A stretch of DNA of 28,551 bases from Paraglomus occultum (GCA_910592205.1 CAJVPJ010000325.1:1-28551); one strand, 5' to 3'. Counted from the stretch's first letter, positions 1-15,049 are shown. Numbers and translations: made by a program. The notes: generated by a model not told the origin, from the letters alone.

Positions 1-1839
1 GTTATGTGATAAGCATCCTGATATTCTTACCACGGATGTTTGGGTTACCATCGGATTTACATACGATACAAAGAAACTGAAGTATTGTCTAATAAAAGAA
101 GATGACGGACGCGGATTATGTCTGGCGTGTATACAGCAGTTAAACCCCAAGATAAATGTGTTCTGCTATAAGTGCAAAGCACCACGACCTCTCGACTGGA
201 CGACTGACAACAAGTTATTGGATTCATTTATTATGGAATCATGGCACAATACATTACATGAAGATGATTCGTACATACAATGGATAGAATATTCTCTATT
301 AACAAATGTGCAAGAGATGACGCCATTACGCCATGGATGCATGCATATTGCAAAATGGAATGAATTCACCCGTGTAGCACTAAAAAAAATAGTTGACAAA
401 CAAGACGACCAATCGTTTGATTTTTATCAGGTAAATTATTGCACGTGTTACGTGTTAAACGATGCAATTGATAAGTGCGTATCCTACGCTACGTTTGATT
501 AATCAGAGTTATAACGTGTATTCTGTTTGCTCAAAATAGTTAACTAAGGAATATTCGACGATGTTAACACCCGATAATGTTTGGATAATTGGAATCACTC
601 AGGAGCCATCTATTCGGGAATATTATTTAGTTTTCTATTACGACGTATACGCAATACTGGACGGGTTTATACGAAACAACAATCGTGTTGAATACCTGCA
701 GTATAGCGACTTTTATGAACTCAAAGAGATTGGATTTGGCGGTTACGGAACAGTTTATACTGCCAAGTATAAAAAGTATTTGAAAGTAAAACATATGTAT
801 TGGGAAACTGTTGTACTTAAACGATTTAAAAATTTTGATGAAATGCCGGAATTATTTATTTCCGAGGTAAGCAATAATTGGTACTATTAATTAAATTATT
901 ATGTAAGCTGACTCTATTTATTACTTATTTCATAGTTCAGAAATCATGCCAAGTGCATAAAAGAGTATCAATCATTCCTTAGAATTTATGGAGTCACACA
1001 AGACCCAGAAACAACAGCTCTAGCGGTCCACGTAGCTGTGCTGAATAAAGGGCCCACCAAAACAAGACCCAGAAACAAAAGAGTACATGATTGTTATGCA
1101 ATATGCTAACAATGGTAGTCTTTTGTCTTTTTTGGTTCAAAATATTAACAAATTGACGTGGAAAGATAAATTGCGGCATTTGAAAGATATTGCAGATTAT
1201 CTGCAACGTATTCATCTTGTGGGATTAGTGCATTGTGATCTTCATGGCGGAAACATTGTTATAGATGGTTTTGCAACTTCATTTATATGCGATCTTGGTC
1301 TTTCACAATCAGTGAATTCACGCGAGTCAAATTCAACCATTCGAGGCGTTTTGCCATTTATTGCACCGGAAGTCTTCCATACCTGCAAATTTACTCAGAA
1401 ATCGGATGTGTATTCATTTGGTATCATTATGTATTTGATTGCTACTGGTAAACCACCATTTAGAGATTGGTCCTTTGACAAATGTTTGGCGATACGTGTT
1501 TGTGAGGGACTGCGACCGTCGATGCCTGATTCTGCGCCAGAGAAATACAAGAAACTTGCCGAGCAATGTTGTGATGCTGATCCTGATAAGCGTCCTGATG
1601 CAGGTACACTTTTCTGCGATATTCGCGATATTATGAGAAAGGATAAATCTGGTGACAACGTGTGGAATACAATCTATCATACTGACGTAAAGCCGTTATC
1701 ACGTCTCGAGAAGGAGAATAAATACTCTAGTAAACTCTTACATACCGGAGATTTGCCTAAACCAAGAAATAGTTATGATTTGGATTCAGCTGCAGGTATG
1801 TTACGCATTGGTACAAATACAGTCAATTTACAATATTAA
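1..1839 (+). pseudogene. Protein kinase of the family expanded in arbuscular mycorrhizal fungi; 5' partial and disrupted
   Basis: Exons by reading: 2-430 (cut by the window edge), 540-866, 936-1839; introns 431-539 and 867-935 are GT-AG and phase 0. The N-terminal part has paired cysteines (LCLAC, CYKCK), then a region ending QWIEY and VALKKIV typical of this family. The kinase domain shows the Gly loop GFGGYGTVY, the ATP-binding Lys in VVLKRF, the helix-C Glu in ELFISE, HCDLHGGN in place of HRDLxxxN, DLG in place of DFG, and IAPEVF. The tail is NVWNTIYHTDVKPLSRLEKE, another family hallmark. Between helix C and the hinge the frame is broken by a 64-bp insertion (998-1078), so the reading from the N-lobe meets a stop near 1110 and the C-lobe is open only from 1087. 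Family identity is sure; whether any active kinase is made is doubtful. Either a recent pseudogene, or the C-lobe is translated separately. Confidence 0.85.
998..1078 (+). repeat. 17-bp direct repeat flanking a 47-bp insert inside the kinase exon
   Basis: The 17 bases at 998-1014 (ACAAGACCCAGAAACAA) recur exactly at 1062-1078, and 47 bases lie between. Both copies encode QDPET in the kinase frame, but they are 64 bp apart, so they lie in different frames. The family normally has QDPETKEY once, so one copy plus the insert is extra. The insert carries a short inverted repeat, ACAGCT near 1013 and AGCTGT near 1034. The layout resembles a target-site duplication around a tiny insertion. No GT-AG intron removes it in frame. 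Confidence 0.85.
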
Positions 1840-2067
1840 CATCGTTTTATTGTCTAATAATTTAGCGACACAAACACTCTTGTAATTCGTGGGTGGTTTA
1901 TTATTCAAGGAGTTCGCTTCTCTTCCAATTAGTATATTAAATGTGTCAACAAGAGTTCACGTTTACTGTTAGACTTCTTATATAATATAGCGGTCATTTT
2001 TTAAATTTATGATACTGAATAAAAATGCATAACTACGTTCTGGTCAGTTTAACCTTCATTGTCAATT

Positions 2068-2337
2068 TCAGTTGGTTTCGCGTTTCCTGACATTGTTTTT
2101 ATACCTCTCCCAAAATGATCCATGCAGTCGCAAAATTATCTTGCTCAACTCTTCATCGTGATTGCTTTTATTTGACAGTGGATAATAGTATTTAAAACGC
2201 AACAGCTGCTTTGTGACTATAATGCAAGAATCCTGTAGATAAAAGTTATCCCAAGCCTTCTTGAAATCTCTTAAAATGTCTGGCACTTTGTAAGAACCAA
2301 AACCTTGATTCATTCCACTGCTTATCGATGGTATCAA
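2068..2337 (-). CDS. Hypothetical small ORF (89 aa)
   Basis: An ORF from ATG at 2337 to a stop at 2068. The protein is rich in Lys, Tyr and Asn, with hydrophilic helices (e.g. DILRDFKKAWDNF) and a basic end (NNVRKRETN). I recognise no domain, signal peptide or membrane segment. In-frame sequence is open a few codons upstream of the ATG before a stop, so a 5' exon is possible. It lies tail to tail with the kinase at 1-1839. It could be a real short gene, a last exon, or a remnant of a repeat-borne gene. Codon use is not clearly different from spacer DNA. Confidence 0.3.
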   Translation of the reverse strand: MIPSISSGMNQGFGSYKVPDILRDFKKAWDNFYLQDSCIIVTKQLLRFKYYYPLSNKSNHDEELSKIILRLHGSFWERYKNNVRKRETN

Positions 2338-3709
2338 TCCGTCGAAGATTTATCGCCATTCTTTTAATGATAATGTAGCCCCTAACTATGCAACTTGCCG
2401 TGCAAGTGTACCAACTATGTATGTCAAGATCGCAAAATAACGTTTGATTTGATATTGAAGATACGTGCTACATACAGAAGTAAATTACGTACAGAAATAC
2501 ACACATATTTTTGAGGTTTACCTGTAATTCCAAACGCATGTACAAGTCAAGCTCTGATGACGAATATTGTACAGCTGACGAAGATATAATAGATATTAAA
2601 TCGCATGAGTCGAAGACTCGGGGATTCGCTTTCTCAATTTTAGTTTATCCCGACCATATTCAATTTCTTATTAATTTATTTAATCATGAACAAAATACAT
2701 AATAATAAGCTATTTGGTTCTCCATGAATTTATTTGAATACGCAATGACAGTAAAATTTAAAGTATTCAACTCTTTTACTACCATATTTAGAAGATAGCA
2801 TAATTGTATTAGCTGTATAAATTTTCTTGATAACGTCTTTAGACAATTTCTAAATTGTTTATTTCTAATCCCACTAATATTAATGCTCGTTTAGTAGGTC
2901 TGATAAATTTCACAAGTGATTTTTTCTTGATCTAGACATTCCTGAAGAGTTTGGGTATCATTAATCTTAAAAACATACGGGGCAATTTTTCTCTTTGAGC
3001 TTTCTTTAGAATACTTCTAATGGTGCTGTAATTTTTTGGAATTATTAATTACCTTGTCACACACGTATCTTACAAGCTGCAAACTTTCACAGCGAAAAAT
3101 ACGATGTATCAATTGCAGCAAATACAACGACAGTTTATAATCCAACTCATTACACGTTTAAAGCCGAATATTTCTGTACTGTATCTCCATCCATGGCTGA
3201 ACAAATTAATATTAACTTATCACTATCCCGTATTTTAATCTAACCTTGATAATGTCAAATGAGTCTTGTCGTTTCAAAGCTTGACTGCAGCACAATAACA
3301 TAATTTATATAGTGCAAAACAAATCCTTATGTATTAGTAAATAAGTGTACGGTAATAGAGACTAGAAAGTGGTTATCGTTCGACTATGACATCCATATGA
3401 TAGTCAGTACGCCTTGCTAAATATCGAGAACATAAACACGGTGCGAATAATTAATACCAGCAAGCACGAAAATAAAATCGTGTTCTTTTTGTTACGCCAG
3501 AACGTGTTGATTTTTTAAAACATGAATCATAAAATTTGACACCCTTCAAATTTCTCAAGTAGGACAAATCCGTAGTGGTAACACTTATGATACAGACCCC
3601 TGAAAATACCCTGTTCACTTTATCTTTGTTTATACGTCATAATCAAATATCGTAATAGTACTAGTTCCCGTTTGCAGCGTTTTTTGAACATCGACGTAGG
3701 TAAATCACA
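2338..3709. other. AT-rich spacer between hypothetical ORF and ELF1
   Basis: No convincing gene. A 63-codon open stretch at 2511-2702 (+) contains an acidic segment (SSSDDEYCTADEDIID) but starts at a TTG, with the first ATG near 2539; I could not link it to exons on either side. A dispersed coding-like repeat on the minus strand occupies 2881-3035 and is listed separately. The last 100 bases should hold the ELF1 promoter and 5' UTR, but I see no clear TATA or other element. Confidence 0.5.
2881..3035 (-). repeat. Dispersed coding-like repeat, copy A
   Basis: On the minus strand this stretch reads KIAPYVFKINDTQTLQECLD, followed by a short tail to a TAA. It matches copy B at 27948-28135, which reads KIAAYIFKISDSKTIKEYLD in the same relative position. 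The DNA similarity extends on both sides of the peptide (AAAAATTAYAGCAC upstream, TAATG and CGTTTA downstream). In copy A the frame is closed by a TAG 15 codons before KIAPYVF, so this is a degenerate fragment. The source could be the end of a transposon ORF or of a multicopy gene family; I do not recognise it. Confidence 0.6.
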
Positions 3710-4473
3710 ATGGGCAAGAGAAAATCAAAAAGAAAACCTGCTCCAAAGATGAAGCTCGTTTTAGATACGCAGTTTGATTGTATCTATTGTAGTCACAAAC
3801 GAAGCATCGAGATTAAAATGTGAGTTGGTCAACTTTGCAATGCATTGAATCATTAACGATTTCTGCAGAGTTTACAAAAGAAGAAACGCTACTCCTAGTT
3901 AATAACAGTAACACTGTGTTTTAGTTCAAGTGGGATTTGTTAATAATGTTGTTGAAAAACCAATCGAACTTAATCATGTTTATTCTGAAGGGATAAACAA
4001 ACAAGAGTAGGAAATCTTGTATGTAGAGTGTGCGGAGTACAATTCCAAGCACCCATCAACTGTGAGTGTCATTACAGAAGACTTTACTAAAAATTCGGAA
4101 GTAACGTTAATCTCCCCAGCAATGCTATTTTCTTTAATCTTGTCAAATCTCCTCGTCACTCTTTCTTTATCTAAACAACAATTTCCATAAAGCGTTAAGC
4201 GACCCAATAGATGTGTACTCGGAATGGATCGACGCGGCTGAATCAAAACCCGTACCTTCTGTTCCTCCCTCAAGCCGTCGAGGCCTCAGACCCTCCGCGC
4301 CGGGTGAAAATGTACGGGTTCAGTTTGACGAAGAAGATGACCTCGTTGAAGAGGAATATGACAGAGATCTTGGACCAGTGCCCGGCGGGAGGGTTATAAG
4401 CGGAATGAGGAACAGAGAGGAAGTGGGTGAAGAAGAAGAAGAGGATGATTTAGATTCTTTGTTTGGAGAGTGA
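3710..4473 (+). CDS. ELF1: Transcription elongation factor Elf1 (ELOF1), zinc-ribbon
   Basis: Exons 3710-3819, 3991-4061, 4193-4473 (462 nt, 153 aa); introns of 171 and 131 nt, both GT-AG, joining in frame. The N-terminus [15 protein letters not shown] is the conserved basic start of the family. The zinc-ribbon cysteines are C24, C27, C48 and C51 (CIYC, CRVC), followed by the conserved [14 protein letters not shown] helix. The last about 70 residues form a strongly acidic tail ([14 protein letters not shown]), as in yeast Elf1 and unlike the short human ELOF1. Known role: a conserved factor that rides on elongating RNA polymerase II, helps it through nucleosomes and acts in transcription-coupled repair. 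The ATG at 3710 is fixed by the family's MGKRK start. AATAAA-like sites follow at about 4535-4550. It converges with the AP-4 mu gene, about 300 bp between stops. Confidence 0.96.
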
Positions 4474-4771
4474 AAGGAGAGACGGTGCGTAAGGCATAAT
4501 AAGAAATGTGGGAGTGTGGATAAACCGGTTATAGAAATAAATTGTATAAATAAGAATCAAATAACGAGACGTGTCAATTGATTTGAATCATCATATGTCC
4601 TGGTTACTTGCGTTCATTGCTCACACCTAATTGAAACGTCACATACAATCATCCAGGTTCAAGCAAGTCAGATGAACTCGTTAGTGCTAAATGACAGACA
4701 TACAAAAAAAAAAAAGACAGCCCTTCATACACACTTGAAATGTTTGCTTAGAGAATCAACTATGCGTTTTT

Positions 4772-6918
4772 TTAGACGCGACACATGTAACTATCGGTCA
4801 TTGTTAAATATCTAACCCATCTTTGCGGAAGAAGAGAATTATTCTTCTCGTACACCTTTAACCGTTTTATTTGGAGCGAGGATGGTATGTAATTGGAGAT
4901 ATCAAATCCAAGGCTAAAAAAGAATAAAAATACGTTTGTTTTGTTAAAACTTGATTAAAGAAACGCCGACGAGAAACGATTGATTATGAATTCCTTCACC
5001 ACAGAAAACAAGCGTTACAAATTCCAGACACGTCTCCCACCCTATCGCCTTACCTAATTGGTCCGACTTCCAATATGTTAACTCCCGTAAAGTCTTTCGT
5101 GCTTATGATTTTAATTCTCAAACTCATTTCCAGTCCTCCGGTAATTTTTTCTATCACCCACTTTACTTTCTTTCCCTTGACATCGTGTTCGGCCGTACCA
5201 CCATCGGGGAGATCGAAGGAGACCGAACGGGTGGAACGTGGTATGGGAGTCGTTACAATGACATTGTTTGAAAATCGATCGCGTGGAATGTCACAACGTA
5301 TACGAACAACAATGTGCATCTGATTTGGTGGAGACAGGAGAGTGACCGATGGAAATATGCGGAAAGGAAGGCGTACATCGGTATTTAAAATATAACTGGT
5401 TGGAATTGGGTTCGGGCATCGGTTAGAAAAGATATTGTCCGCACATGAGAACTCTGGACGGCAAAATACACAATTTGGGCAAAGTCGTCGTCACTTACTT
5501 CATTGCAATGAATTCGCCTTCTTGCGGGTATATGATTAATTTTCTAGCCGACTCGAATTCTAATCGTGTGCGTTGTAGATATGTGCGCGCGATATTAATG
5601 ACCATTTAAACGTCAAAATCGAGCATTTTGGTAATTACCTTTGAAATCAACGGAATCATGGAAGCGATAATTATTCAATAACAAACCATGTTGTGAGCCG
5701 TATTCATCTAGAAAACAGAATTCGCAATTCAATTCTCCGTTTCTACCTCTCGTACTCGAATATTCATTGTTATTCCTTACGCTCAATTTTCTCTCCTAAA
5801 GACATCATAGACAAAGTCATATGAATCTCAGGATTTCCTCTTAAATAAGACTTGATCTTCATCTCGCCTGTTATTTCCGCGTTACTTGTCATTCCCTAAT
5901 TAAAGATTAGACATACATCGTCAAACAATTGACGTCCTTTTCGCCAGTTCACTTATTTACCCCCAAACAATTTGCGTCGGTTAAGAACTCACATACGTTT
6001 GCGGCAAAGCTAGCGGTCACTCTCTCGATAACGTCGATGTAAACCTGTCCAACGTTCGCGTTTGGATTCGATTCTTTCTTTGTCGACGATGGTCGGGTAG
6101 AAATTATTGGACGCGTGCTTGAGGGTGTGTTATTGCCGCCAAGAGTTCTCTCTAAGGCTGTGCCCAGAGTTGGTTGAATCTACAACAGGGAAAGGGGATG
6201 GATATAAGCAAAGTAATTTTCGATTGGTGCACAGTTGACATGTAGAAACGACTGAATTAGTATTCACTTTTGATATTGTCTGTATAATATTCTCCTGTCT
6301 TGTTTGAATGGGGTCTTCGAAAACCCGAGTTTTTAGTTCATCTGTCGATGTAGTCTGTAGATATCCATAATCCTGTCTCCCAAAAAAAAAAAAAAAGTAT
6401 GTTCACTTGAATCAGCATTCGGTTGGGCAAGCTCCCTTCCCAATTGTCTCTACACTTTCCAAATTCTTACCAAAATTTCGTCCAATATCTCATATACTAA
6501 TCCCGCATTCAATCTGACCATTTCCTCGCTCAAGCCGCCACAAAAGTCCTTGATTAGCCCTCCGACTCTGGATAGAAATTCCAATACGACAAATGGAGAT
6601 ACATTCTTTCGTGTGGTTGCGACAAACAGAAGATTGGATAAGGTTAGCGTAATATAAGAGACTTGGTCGCGGTTGATTATCGGAGGTAAAGAAGAAAGTG
6701 AAGGAGAAGGGGGATTGAGGAGTGAATGAAGAATTTCAGGCGTCGAACGGGGTATATCGTAACGGTCTGAGGTTGATAGAAGAAAATGGATAAAGTCAGA
6801 ATGATGACGATCGGCTCAAAGAAAACGACTCGAGAATAACAATGTTCACTCGCTTACAATCTCTGAATATTAACGTATCGCCGCGTTGTGGAGAGAGTAT
6901 AAAAAATTGAGAGATCAT
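4772..6918 (-). CDS. AP4M1: AP-4 adaptor complex subunit mu (medium chain)
   Basis: Nine exons on the minus strand: 6858-6918, 6471-6766, 6268-6372, 5997-6179, 5781-5895, 5639-5707, 5499-5559, 5054-5395, 4772-4913. They join in frame to 1374 nt (457 aa), close to the usual size of about 450 aa; the eight introns are 73-140 nt, GT-AG. The start MISQFFILSPQRGD and the following IFRDYR are diagnostic of AP-4 mu rather than AP-1, -2 or -3. A longin-like N-domain follows (LLFVATTRKNVSPF, LVYEILDEILDYGYLQTTST), then a Ser/Thr-rich linker and the mu-homology domain from about residue 195 (QVYIDVIERV, GEMKIKSYLRGNPEIHM, LPFRIFP, VKWVIEKITGG, RWVRYLTMTDSY). The role is cargo recognition (tyrosine motifs) at the trans-Golgi network within the four-subunit AP-4 coat. 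An in-frame ATG lies further upstream, but 6918 matches the family start. Confidence 0.95.
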
Positions 6919-7366
6919 TATTGAATTAAATTGTGCAAGTTCATCTTTCCGCACATATAGGTGAATGTTACACGAACACAACGAATTGATCATAGACTTG
7001 GTCACGCATGAAGTTGAAAACGTGGAATAAGTAATGGAAGACGTATATGTGAAATGTAGAAGAGTATGACAGTGTAGAAAGGCGAAAGTTATCCATAAGG
7101 AGACACGTAGCTGTTAGAAACGCTTGCACTATATCTTGTATAATGATATTGACGATGTTTTCAGGTTAGAGTACGATTGTGAATTGGTACAATTACGTAA
7201 GGTTGAGGATGTATAATAATTTTGAACAAACTTTTTTTTTAATTGAATAATTTAAATAAGCGTCTTTTCCCTCAGCTTGGGTTTTATTGGCGACATAATA
7301 AATAATACACTATGCAAAGTGACGTAAAATAAAGTAATTGGTGTTCTCTAACTGCACGCTCTCCAT

Positions 7367-7404
7367 AAATGCAAGCGCATCGTCGGTCCCGACGAAACGC
7401 ATTT
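7367..7404. repeat. Imperfect palindrome / hairpin
   Basis: An inner perfect stem TCGTCGG (7380-7386) pairs with CCGACGA (7389-7395) across a 2-nt gap. An outer stem AAATGC (7367-7372) pairs with GCATTT (7399-7404). It is GC-rich in an AT-rich setting. It may be the core of a decayed inverted-repeat element or a binding site in the AP-4 mu upstream region; the function is unknown. Confidence 0.6.
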
Positions 7405-8477
7405 AGAAGGAATTTACTATAATAATTATAGGAGCTTCATAAAATTTTAACCGGGACACGCAATGATCCCAGAGAGCTAAATATAAACTTTGAAAATACC
7501 ATTTGTTCTGAAAAATTTATTTCCAAATCGACAAAATACCAAAAACTGAAGAATTTCTCTTGCAATAAACCCTAAAAAAATTTATTAAGAGGCGTCACTC
7601 CTTAATAATGTCTAACAAAGAAAAACGTTTCGCATTGCTCTTCAAAGGTTTAATTGTTTGATAAACAATCAACAGTAACTTTATAAGAAATCTACTACCA
7701 ATTATAAGCCCACAACTATATTGACTTCCGCTAAATTAAATATGGGTGCCTTCAGAAATGTGTTTTTATACTTGTTTCGTCCGATCCTCAACGATAAACT
7801 TTATTACCCGGCGCCAATATGAAACCATTCAAGAACATTCTTTGGAAATAAGGTTAAAAGGAGATATTGGAAAAAGGACCGACCTCGATAAGGTTATAAA
7901 TTTGCCACCCATGAAGTCTGACATGAATATTTTTTAATTGCTCAAAGTTATGGAAGTTACTTCTCTTTTTTGAATATAGGTGGGTGTTGTTTTTTATTTC
8001 GTTTTTTTGTGTGTAGTTGATAATAAGTTTGCACTTTGCAGAAGGTATGGATTAAAGTAAGTACTGTTCTCCAAAATACCAATAGAAAGATAATTGTCCA
8101 ATTTCAAACTTCTCTCGGCCGAGAACCTCACTTTTATGACAATCTAGTCAACAAAAGTAAACTTTCTACATCTTTTTCGATTTTTTATCATAAACCTTTT
8201 ATTTATCGAGATTTTGTGGCATTGTTTTTCTGTATTGTCTTCAAATTTTGGTATAGGTTTGTATCTGAACTGCCGAAAGGTTAGTCTACGAATTCGCTGT
8301 CTTGTTGGATCGCCGACAAGCATGTCCTTGATATGTGTTTGAAAAATTCAAGATAAAATTTGGCATATTAATATATTATCTATCAAAGCAAAATATTTTT
8401 ACTTGTTTCTTCTCGAGAAGGTTAGATAAACATAAATTCAAATACATATAAAGGAAGACTAGAAGTGTCAGAATCAT

Positions 8478-8507
8478 ATAGACATGATTTTTATAGACAT
8501 GATTTTT
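8478..8507. repeat. Two-copy 15-bp tandem repeat
   Basis: The 15-bp unit ATAGACATGATTTTT occurs twice without mismatch, followed by a few bases of a third. It is a small slippage-type duplication in spacer DNA. Confidence 0.85.
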
Positions 8508-9040
8508 ATTACATAATTATAATATTTACAGTATATTGCCATTTTGCAACTCTGCCTTTCTGTTGGAAAAAAAGTAAAGCAAATAAAATTTATGCAATTA
8601 TTAAGTTCTATATATATACCGATTTCAAACGCATCACATTAATCTAAACAGCGAAGAGCTGATGTTGGATTAAAGTTAAATGCCTTTAACATAATTCTAT
8701 CTACTGTACATTCTATAATAATAAACTTGCGTTGTGAGGTCAGTAGAAAATATATTTCTGATATAGTAATAGTAATAGATAGATGATACGTCATATTACA
8801 CATATACTAATACATGATCTATTGTAGTTGTATAGTCAATACGCCTTACCGTAACACATGGAGATTTAAAATAAATATCATCAATCATTCTTATAAATCG
8901 GTATCTTGAACAATGTGTGGAGATAAACTTTGTGTGAATAGCAGATCGATCTAAATAAAGTAACTGGGAGTAATTCATTTCAGAAAAAACAGGTTTGCAA
9001 AAAGAAACTAACCGAAATTAAATTTCTGTAACAATAATTA

Positions 9041-9074
9041 GCCCAAAAGGGCATAATCTGTGCACGTTTGTGCA
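9041..9074. other. Two adjacent perfect stem-loops
   Basis: GCCC-AAAA-GGGC (9041-9052) is followed nine bases later by TGCAC-GTTT-GTGCA (9061-9074). They lie about 400 bp upstream of the NMA111 ATG in a patch more GC-rich than its surroundings. They could belong to a structured RNA or to a DNA site. I found no match to a known snRNA, tRNA or snoRNA. Confidence 0.5.
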
Positions 9075-9456
9075 GCCCACGGGTGTTCTAGGAGTTCCTT
9101 GTTGACAGACAGCGTTGAGACGAAGAAGGCGCATATATCTGTGGACGGCCAACAAAGATACTCTTAAAATTTTGTTTCTTATCCTCCCGTTTGTCTTCCG
9201 CCCTTTCCAGAAGGGTGCAAAAGTTTTACACCAAGCATATATAAAAAAGTGTTAGACCAAAAATATACCAGGCAACTATTAAATCGAATATAAATAGGAA
9301 AAAAAAAAAAAAAGAGAGTAACCAATCTAGTTTAGTCGCATTTATCGTAAAAAGAACAAGTCCAGACTGGGACACAACGGACATATTTTGGGAAGATACT
9401 GTTCCAATTTGTCGCAAACATACCGATAATTTATTCTCACCCCAGCACAATTTGAT

Positions 9457-13476
<4,020 letters not shown>

Positions 13477-15049
13477 AGGAAATCACGCATCAAATAGATT
13501 ATGGGGGCATAGTGGTGGTGTGGGGGGTGTCAAGGATTGATATATGGAGGAGGTTGGGTTATTTTATAATTATCTATTGTATAACAACAATGGAATGTTA
13601 TTTCATATATATGTGTGTACATATGTATATATGTGAACGTTTACTTTGTTCACCATCACTTTGCTATAGGAATTCATTGCGACACAGTTACTTAATCTTG
13701 AATATTTATTAAACGCTTTTGACGCTTGTTTTCTGTAGTAAGAACACTTGTCAAATTAGGCCCAATGACAGTTGTTTTAAATGTGCTGTCATCCGGCGTA
13801 TTCCAATATCCCCTCGTATTTAGACATGCCCATTCAAAGTATTCTTCTTTTTAAACAAGTTTTTTCTCCCGGGTTTATTCGATACGGAAAATCAGATATT
13901 AATATTACATCGATCTGAAGAGAGAAAAAAAGGCAAAAAAAAAAAAAAAGCAGAAGGTTAACTATGCCCTTACTATTAGAGAAAGACGGATACCAATTTA
14001 TTTCAAACACGTAAATCCCAGACTTGGTGTAATGTGATATACGCAGCCCAATTAGGCAACTTTAGGATTAGCACGGTGTAATTGTTGTACCGACTATTTT
14101 TGCTACACGCGCCTGCCAAAAGTATACTATTACTAATAAAATTATCATTTTAAAGCTAAATTATTACAGTTTTACTCAAGAGATATCAGATATTAAGCAA
14201 GTGAAGTTTTCTTCTCCATCTCACACAGCAACAGTAATATGCATATATTAAAATAGTTTGATGCAGTACCTACTCAAAAGTCTCAGACTACCCCTCAAAT
14301 TTTACTCCACTTGTGGAATTCCGCAAAAGGCAAATGGTAATTTTTGATAAAGTGAGCATAACTGAGAAATTAAAGTTAACCATTCACGTGACACTACGCG
14401 AGTGGAAAAATCGTCTCGCAGTATTTTGGAGAGAATGCTCTTTTAGCAAATCAGAGTAAAGTATTAATTAATACGATTCTCAGATGGTAGTTTATATGCT
14501 CCTAAAATCGGAATAAACAACTTCCTTGTCTTGCAACCAATTAGTATATATTGGGAGATGGAGGATCATTGGCATGTACTGGTGATGAAGATTCCTGAAT
14601 CTGAACGTAAACGGAAGATAAGAATGCATTACATCGTGGAGTTGCAAAAAATCGAGCTAGGCAGACTAAGATTCTAGTACGAACAATCGTACAAAAAGTA
14701 TCTACTCCATAAAATATTTTACCTACAAAGTAATCCGCACAAACCTTGTTAAATGCTTCTGTTTTTTTGCTGCTCGCTGTTTTCTATTGGTCCATAATAT
14801 TATCGTGACCGATACGCTGAAAGCTACCGCTACAGAAAAAAGTATACATGATCTCTCCGAAATTTGTGAAGCATCTCGTGTATGATATTCGGGAAGCTTG
14901 TGATGGAATTTTAGCAGTATGCCTGCGTAAAGTTACACTGAGGGCGAATTGAATAAACTATTCAGAAAATAACAGAGACGTAAGGTTGCCAAAGGAACAA
15001 GTCTGAGCCCGCTAGATTATTTCAGAAAGAGGCCCATTATGTGATTATA
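13477..15049. other. AT-rich spacer between convergent NMA111 and the Rho-like gene
   Basis: No multi-exon gene could be built. The first part holds TATATG-rich sequence (13600-13640) and A-tracts near 13930, probably 3' UTR and spacer. An inverted repeat ATGACAG/CTGTCAT lies near 13764-13791. A coding-like open stretch at about 14470-14677 is listed separately. Confidence 0.5.
14558..14677 (+). CDS. Possible short ORF or exon remnant (39 aa)
   Basis: The ATG-started ORF begins MEDHWHVLVMKIPESERKRK and ends with TAG at 14675. The same frame stays open about 26 codons upstream (SDGSLYAPKIGI, FLVLQPISIYWE), giving about 66 codons with a protein-like composition unlike the AT-rich spacer ORFs nearby. 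I recognise no family. It may be the last exon of an unidentified gene or a fragment of a decayed one. I saw no convincing acceptor-donor pair to extend it. Confidence 0.3.
   Translation: MEDHWHVLVMKIPESERKRKIRMHYIVELQKIELGRLRF

Larger units (their letters stand above)
6919..9456. other. Gene-poor spacer between divergent AP4M1 and NMA111
   Basis: This 2.5-kb interval should carry both promoters. Open stretches at 7746-7937 and 8036-8284 (+) have no recognisable domain; the first reads RRQYETIQEHSLEIRLKGD, in a different frame from a 26-codon ORF starting MGAFRNVFLYLFRP at 7741, so a decayed small gene is possible. I could not build a sensible spliced model. Minus-strand 9040-9180 holds an open stretch of about 45 codons containing KELLEHPW, without an ATG. 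Also present: the palindrome at 7367-7404, a 15-bp tandem duplication at 8478-8507, hairpins at 9041-9074 and a poly-A tract at about 9300-9315. Confidence 0.5.

Noticed and set aside
1026-1072. GT-AG intron to explain the kinase insertion
   Set aside because: The available GT donors (1026, 1032) and AG acceptors (1066, 1072) give introns of about 35-47 nt and leave the downstream frame wrong. Removing exactly 64 nt has no GT-AG borders.
8036-8284. 82-codon ORF as a gene
   Set aside because: Aromatic, AT-driven composition, no motif, and no partner exons.
9040-9180. Kinase exon suggested by KELLEHPW on the minus strand
   Set aside because: Only about 45 codons, no ATG, and no other kinase motif nearby.
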